Source: Bryobacteraceae bacterium (GTDB lineage Bacteria > Acidobacteriota > Terriglobia > Bryobacterales > Bryobacteraceae). Taken from it: 9,075 nt of DNA. A program made the position numbers and the translations under genes. The stretch is from the NCBI GenBank assembly GCA_014379815.1, contig JACMLA010000401.1:1-9075 (forward strand), written 5' to 3'. Positions within the stretch are counted from its first letter, which is position 1. Every line of letters begins with the position of its first letter. Shown one piece after another: positions 5,865-9,075 of this stretch. The notes beneath the pieces are model-generated. The model was given only the letters and a program-made list of their open reading frames with translations, ran no database searches and was not told where the DNA came from.

Positions 5865-7319
5865 ATGGCAACTACTACTCCCATCACTGTCGCCCACGGC
5901 GACGGCATCGGGCCGGAAATCATGGACGCGACTCTGCACATCCTGGAAGCAGCGGGCGCCCGGCTGGAAATCGACACCATTGAGATCGGTGAAAAGGTGT
6001 ATCTGCGGGGGAACTCCGCCGGCATCGAAGAGAGCTCCTGGGAGTCGCTTCGGCGAACCAAAGTGTTTCTCAAAGCACCGATCACCACTCCGCAGGGTGG
6101 TGGTTTCAAGAGTTTGAACGTGACGACACGTAAGATGCTGGGCTTGTACGCAAACGTGCGTCCGTGCGTGGCGTATCACCCTTATGTCGACACGTTGCAT
6201 CCCGGCATGGACGTCGTAATTGTTCGTGAGAACGAAGAGGATGTCTATGGTGGAATCGAACACCGTCAGACTAACGACACCACCCAGTGCCTCAAACTGA
6301 TTTCCCGGGGTGGGTGTGAGCGCATCGTTCGCTACGCTTTCGAATACGCTCGCCGCAACAACCGGAAGAAAGTGACGTGCTTCACGAAAGACAACATCAT
6401 GAAGATCACGGACGGCCTGTTCCACAAGGTCTTCGACGAGATCGCGAAGGAATACACAGACCTTGAGAACGAGCACTGGATTGTGGATATCGGTGCCGCC
6501 AAACTTGCCGATACGCCAACCGCGTTCGACGTGGTTGTGATGCCTAATTTGTATGGCGACATACTTTCCGACGTTGCCGCCCAGATCGCGGGTTCGGTTG
6601 GGCTAGCAGGATCAGCCAACATCGGCACCACGTATGCAATGTTTGAAGCAATCCACGGTTCCGCTCCGCGGCGCGCCGGGCAGAATCTTGCCAACCCCTC
6701 GGGCTTGCTGATGGGCGGCATTCTGATGCTGGTACACATCAATCAGGCAGAAATCGCCGGGCGGGTCCATAACGCCTGGCTGAAAACAATCGAGGAAGGA
6801 ATCCACACCTACGACATCTTCACCGAAGGTGTCAGTCGCGAGAAGGTTGGGACGAAAGAGTTTGCTGCAGCGGTGGCTGCCCGTATCGGTCAAACACCGG
6901 AGAAACTGAAGGCGGTCTCTTACAGCAATGGTGCGAGCCAGATGGGCGAGAACCGCACCAGTACCAGCGTTCGGCAGTCTAAAGTGATGGTCGGCGTCGA
7001 CGTGTTCCTCGACTGGACCGCTGGAACCGCGGATGAACTCGGTGGAGCATTACAGCAGCAGGCCAGCGACGAACTCAAGCTGATCATGATCGATAACCGG
7101 GGAACGAAGGTATGGCCAAACGGCTTTCCGGATTACCTCTGTGGCGACAGCTGGAGATGTCGGTTTATGTCGCAGCAAGGGCCGGACGCACCGGTCACGC
7201 ACGAGCAGATCGTGTCGCTTCTGGGCCGTCTTCGCGCCGCCGGTTACGACTTCATCAAGATGGAGTCGCTTTGCAATTTCGACGGTCAGGCCGGCTACTC
7301 CCTGGGGCAGGGCCAGTAG
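5865..7319 (+). CDS. icd: Isocitrate dehydrogenase, long Thermus-type
   Basis: Cytosolic TCA-cycle enzyme that oxidatively decarboxylates isocitrate to 2-oxoglutarate. At 484 residues it matches the long Thermus-type isocitrate dehydrogenase: a beta-decarboxylating dehydrogenase core (about 5-345) plus an extra C-terminal domain (about 373-484, starting KVMVGVDVF and ending near the conserved FDG). GDGIGPE opens the core. Substrate residues align with the E. coli enzyme: S83 and N85 in KSLNVTTR, R89, R99, R121 in VRENEED, Y128, K175 in FTKDNIMK. Metal ligands D232 and D236 lie in YGDILSD. The coenzyme loop reads [12 protein letters not shown]269/R270 replace the Lys-Tyr of NADP enzymes and the Asp/Ile-type residues of NAD enzymes, so positive charge suggests NADP but specificity is open. 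S83 equals the E. coli phosphorylation site, but no AceK gene is visible. ATG 5865 starts the typical N-terminus but lacks a nearby Shine-Dalgarno. It is the first gene of an operon with purE and purK. Confidence 0.95.
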   Translation: MATTTPITVAHGDGIGPEIMDATLHILEAAGARLEIDTIEIGEKVYLRGNSAGIEESSWESLRRTKVFLKAPITTPQGGGFKSLNVTTRKMLGLYANVRPCVAYHPYVDTLHPGMDVVIVRENEEDVYGGIEHRQTNDTTQCLKLISRGGCERIVRYAFEYARRNNRKKVTCFTKDNIMKITDGLFHKVFDEIAKEYTDLENEHWIVDIGAAKLADTPTAFDVVVMPNLYGDILSDVAAQIAGSVGLAGSANIGTTYAMFEAIHGSAPRRAGQNLANPSGLLMGGILMLVHINQAEIAGRVHNAWLKTIEEGIHTYDIFTEGVSREKVGTKEFAAAVAARIGQTPEKLKAVSYSNGASQMGENRTSTSVRQSKVMVGVDVFLDWTAGTADELGGALQQQASDELKLIMIDNRGTKVWPNGFPDYLCGDSWRCRFMSQQGPDAPVTHEQIVSLLGRLRAAGYDFIKMESLCNFDGQAGYSLGQGQ

Positions 7320-7332
7320 AGGGCGAGTCGTG
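7318..7332 (+). promoter_or_regulatory. Ribosome binding site of purE overlapping the icd stop
   Basis: AGAGGG at 7318-7323 begins inside the icd TAG (7317-7319) and lies six bases before GTG 7330-7332. It fixes the purE start and places it 10 bases after icd. Confidence 0.7.
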
Positions 7333-7818
7333 CACTCTGCTCCGGTCGTGGGTTTGATCATGGGCAGCAAGTCGGATTGGGAAACGATGCGGCGCTCAGC
7401 CGAGACACTTGCGGCGCTCGCGATCCCTCACGAAGTCAAAATCGTGTCCGCCCACCGTACGCCTCGCTTGCTGGCCGAGTACGCGGAATCTGCAGAGACC
7501 CGTGGTTTGCGCGTCGTAATTGCGGGTGCGGGCGGCGCGGCACATTTGCCCGGCATGCTCGCCGCGCAAACCATCCTTCCTGTCATTGGCGTTCCGGTGC
7601 AGAGCAAGGCCCTCAATGGCCTCGATTCCTTGTTGTCCATCGTGCAAATGCCGGCAGGCATTCCTGTTGCCACGGTCGCCATCGGATCAGCCGGCGCCGC
7701 CAACGCAGCGCTGCTCGCAGCGGCAATTCTCGCCCTGAATGATCCTGAACTTCTGACACGGTTGCGCCAGTACCGTCTGGACCAGACCGATCGCGTACTT
7801 GCCGATACCTTGCCGTGA
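7330..7818 (+). CDS. purE: N5-carboxyaminoimidazole ribonucleotide mutase PurE
   Basis: Purine biosynthesis enzyme that moves the carboxyl group of N5-CAIR (made by PurK) to carbon 4, giving CAIR. The 162-residue length is usual for class I bacterial PurE. Motifs seen: [10 protein letters not shown] (8-17, phosphate/ribose loop), SAHRTP (40-45) with catalytic H42, the Gly-rich [12 protein letters not shown] (65-76), GVPVQS (87-92) and [11 protein letters not shown] (103-113). The closing Gly/Ala helix is [12 protein letters not shown]. Presence of PurK directly downstream fits the class I mutase rather than the animal-type carboxylase. GTG 7330 is chosen because AGAGGG (7318-7323) lies six bases upstream and the product then begins [12 protein letters not shown] like other PurE proteins. 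The longer open frame from 7141 overlaps icd and has no matching N-terminus. The Shine-Dalgarno overlaps the icd stop codon, implying co-expression. Confidence 0.95.
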   Translation: MHSAPVVGLIMGSKSDWETMRRSAETLAALAIPHEVKIVSAHRTPRLLAEYAESAETRGLRVVIAGAGGAAHLPGMLAAQTILPVIGVPVQSKALNGLDSLLSIVQMPAGIPVATVAIGSAGAANAALLAAAILALNDPELLTRLRQYRLDQTDRVLADTLP

Positions 7819-8954
7819 AGCCAATCCTTCCGGGAGCGGCCATTGGGGTCTTAGGCAGCGGCCAGCTGGGTCGCATGTTCGCCATAGCTGCCCGCAGGAT
7901 GGGGTACCGGGTCCACACGTTTTCGCCGGATACGGACACACCAACCGGACAGGTTGCCGATCTGGAGGTGACGGCACCTTACGAAGATCTGGATCGTGTC
8001 CGCGAGTTCGCCTCCAACGTATCGGTAGTCACATTCGAATTTGAGAATGTGCCTGCGGCCACCGCCGCAGCTGCCGCAGAACATGCTTTGGTGCGGCCCG
8101 GAGGCGACGTTCTGCACATCACCCAAAACCGGCTTCGGGAGAAAAACTTTCTCGCAAATGCGCATTTGCCGGTGACTCGTTTTACAGCGGTGACTTCGCT
8201 GGAGGAACTGGAGAGCACATTGTCGGTGCAGCCTCCGCCCGTCATCCTGAAGACGGCCGGCTTTGGCTACGACGGAAAAGGGCAGTTTCGCATTCTGCAG
8301 ATTTCTGACGCACCTTCTGCATGGGAGGCCATCGGGAGGGTACCGGCTGTGGTGGAAAGTTTTGTCGATTTCCAGATGGAGCTCTCGGTAGTTGCGGCTC
8401 GAGGCGAAGACGGGAGTTTTGCGCACTATTCTCCCGTGAAGAACTCTCACCAGAACGGTATCCTTGATGTCACTACCGCCCCAGCACAGGTGGATCATCA
8501 GACCGCTAAGGATGCCGTAGAGATCACCCGTATCGTAATGGAGCGCCTGAATGTAGTGGGAGTTCTGTGCGTTGAGTTTTTTTTGACGCACGATGGCAAA
8601 TTATTGACGAATGAACTGGCGCCAAGGCCGCATAACAGCGGACATTTCACCTTCGATGTCAGCGTTGTCAGTCAGTTCGAACAGCAGCTTCGGGCAGTGT
8701 GTGGATTGCCTCTTGGTTCGACGGAGCAACTGAGTCCAGCGGCCATGGCAAATTTGCTGGGAGACATCTGGAAGCGGGGTGAACCCAACTGGCCTGCGGC
8801 CCTTAGACAACAAGGAGTTAAGCTGCATTTGTACGGCAAGCTGGAGCCCCGGACAGGTCGCAAAATGGGTCACCTGACCGCCATTGGTTCGCATGCGGAA
8901 GACCGGGTCCGCGCGGCTCGCGAACTCCTCGTTGTCCCTGAGCTGGAGCACTGA
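7815..8954 (+). CDS. purK: N5-carboxyaminoimidazole ribonucleotide synthase PurK
   Basis: ATP-grasp enzyme of purine synthesis that makes N5-CAIR from AIR, ATP and bicarbonate, the substrate of PurE. It has 379 residues, slightly longer than the roughly 355 of E. coli. The N-terminal preATP-grasp domain shows [11 protein letters not shown] (11-21) and VTFEFENVP (72-80). ATP-grasp follows with QNRLREK (104-110), [14 protein letters not shown] (144-157, ATP-binding K146 and Gly-rich loop), E181 and E189 in the [14 protein letters not shown] region, metal ligands E254 (VEFF) and E267 (NELAPR), and RPHNSGH (271-277). The C-terminal domain contains ANLLGDIW and the typical HLYGK...RKMGHLT segment. 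GTG 7815 overlaps the purE TGA (GTGA) with no Shine-Dalgarno of its own, so translation is probably coupled to purE. It is the last gene of the icd-purE-purK set. Confidence 0.95.
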   Translation: MKPILPGAAIGVLGSGQLGRMFAIAARRMGYRVHTFSPDTDTPTGQVADLEVTAPYEDLDRVREFASNVSVVTFEFENVPAATAAAAAEHALVRPGGDVLHITQNRLREKNFLANAHLPVTRFTAVTSLEELESTLSVQPPPVILKTAGFGYDGKGQFRILQISDAPSAWEAIGRVPAVVESFVDFQMELSVVAARGEDGSFAHYSPVKNSHQNGILDVTTAPAQVDHQTAKDAVEITRIVMERLNVVGVLCVEFFLTHDGKLLTNELAPRPHNSGHFTFDVSVVSQFEQQLRAVCGLPLGSTEQLSPAAMANLLGDIWKRGEPNWPAALRQQGVKLHLYGKLEPRTGRKMGHLTAIGSHAEDRVRAARELLVVPELEH

Positions 8955-8978
8955 TCCGACCTAATTTGCTGTACGCCG

Positions 8979-9009
8979 TTTGGTTTGGCGTCTTACTTGC
9001 CTAACCAAA
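8979..9009 (+). other. Imperfect stem-loop after purK, overlapping the next gene's start region
   Basis: TTTGGTT (8979-8985) pairs with AACCAAA (9003-9009). After a T/T mismatch, GGC (8987-8989) pairs with GCC (8999-9001), leaving a 9-base loop. A smaller competing stem ACGCC/GGCGT (8973-8977/8987-8991) shares the GGC arm. No T-run follows, so a plain intrinsic terminator is unlikely. The structure could influence initiation at TTG 8997, which lies in the loop, or at GTG 9012. Confidence 0.35.
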
Positions 9010-9075
9010 GCGTGTTCACAATTCTCGGTCTTTTGATTGTAATTGGCGCTGTCATCGGCGGGTATCTTATGGAGC
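8997..9075 (+). CDS. MotA-like flagellar stator protein, N-terminal part (runs off the right edge)
   Basis: A plus-strand frame open from just after purK to the window edge encodes, from TTG 8997, a short lead and then SVFTILGLLIVIGAVIGGYLME. A hydrophobic helix starting within a few residues of the N-terminus and ending GGYLME or GGYLLEGG is characteristic of MotA, the inner-membrane proton-channel subunit of the flagellar stator (MotA/TolQ/ExbB superfamily). Only 26 residues are visible, so the call rests on one motif. The start is unclear: TTG 8985, TTG 8997 and GTG 9012 are in frame, none with a good Shine-Dalgarno. GTG 9012 gives the most MotA-like N-terminus (MFTILGLL). If MotA is right, motB should follow. 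Confidence 0.5.
   Translation, partial: MPNQSVFTILGLLIVIGAVIGGYLME

Noticed and set aside
5847..6476. 209-residue open frame antisense to icd
   Set aside because: The sense frame carries all isocitrate dehydrogenase motifs. The antisense product shows no family signature or ribosome site.
7141..7329. N-terminal extension of purE into icd
   Set aside because: The extra residues are an out-of-frame reading of the conserved icd C-terminal domain. GTG 7330 has a good ribosome site and the normal PurE N-terminus.
7851..8591. 246-residue open frame antisense to purK
   Set aside because: It lies opposite conserved PurK motifs. Its length is a by-product of GC-rich third positions.

Overview
The window reads as chromosomal DNA of a Gram-negative-type bacterium, most likely an Acidobacteriota (Terriglobia-like) genome. 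That assignment is an inference. It rests on moderately high GC, frequent GTG/TTG starts, a long Thermus-type isocitrate dehydrogenase, and a secreted CXXCH protein paired with a TlpA-like thioredoxin. No mobile element, CRISPR array, tRNA or rRNA was seen, and no stretch over 300 bases lacks a gene.

Left part (1-2361): the 5' end of a lipoprotein gene runs off the left edge on the minus strand. Diverging from it is a hybrid sensor histidine kinase on the plus strand. The kinase has a periplasmic solute-binding-like sensor flanked by two membrane segments, then HisKA, HATPase and a receiver domain.

Middle part (2409-5760): three minus-strand genes for exported proteins, read from right to left. 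The first is a single-CXXCH (putative c-type haem) protein. The second is a two-module plus thioredoxin-fold protein whose start overlaps the stop of the first (TAATG). The third, beyond a strong 42-base stem-loop, is a small secreted Lcl/DUF1566-domain protein. The first two are almost certainly co-translated. The third may be read through or attenuated at the stem-loop.

Right part (5865-9075): after a compact divergent control region rich in TACTA/TAGTA half-sites comes a plus-strand metabolic operon. It holds isocitrate dehydrogenase, then purE (10-base gap, with its Shine-Dalgarno overlapping the icd stop), then purK (4-base GTGA overlap). PurE and PurK together perform the two-step carboxylation of AIR in purine synthesis. 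At the right edge, behind a stem-loop, the first codons of a MotA-like flagellar stator gene are visible.

Nothing here is clearly a new system. The items most worth checking are the haem-protein/thioredoxin/Lcl cassette with its stem-loop, the operator-like divergent region, and the unusual Arg-Arg at the coenzyme-specificity site of the isocitrate dehydrogenase.
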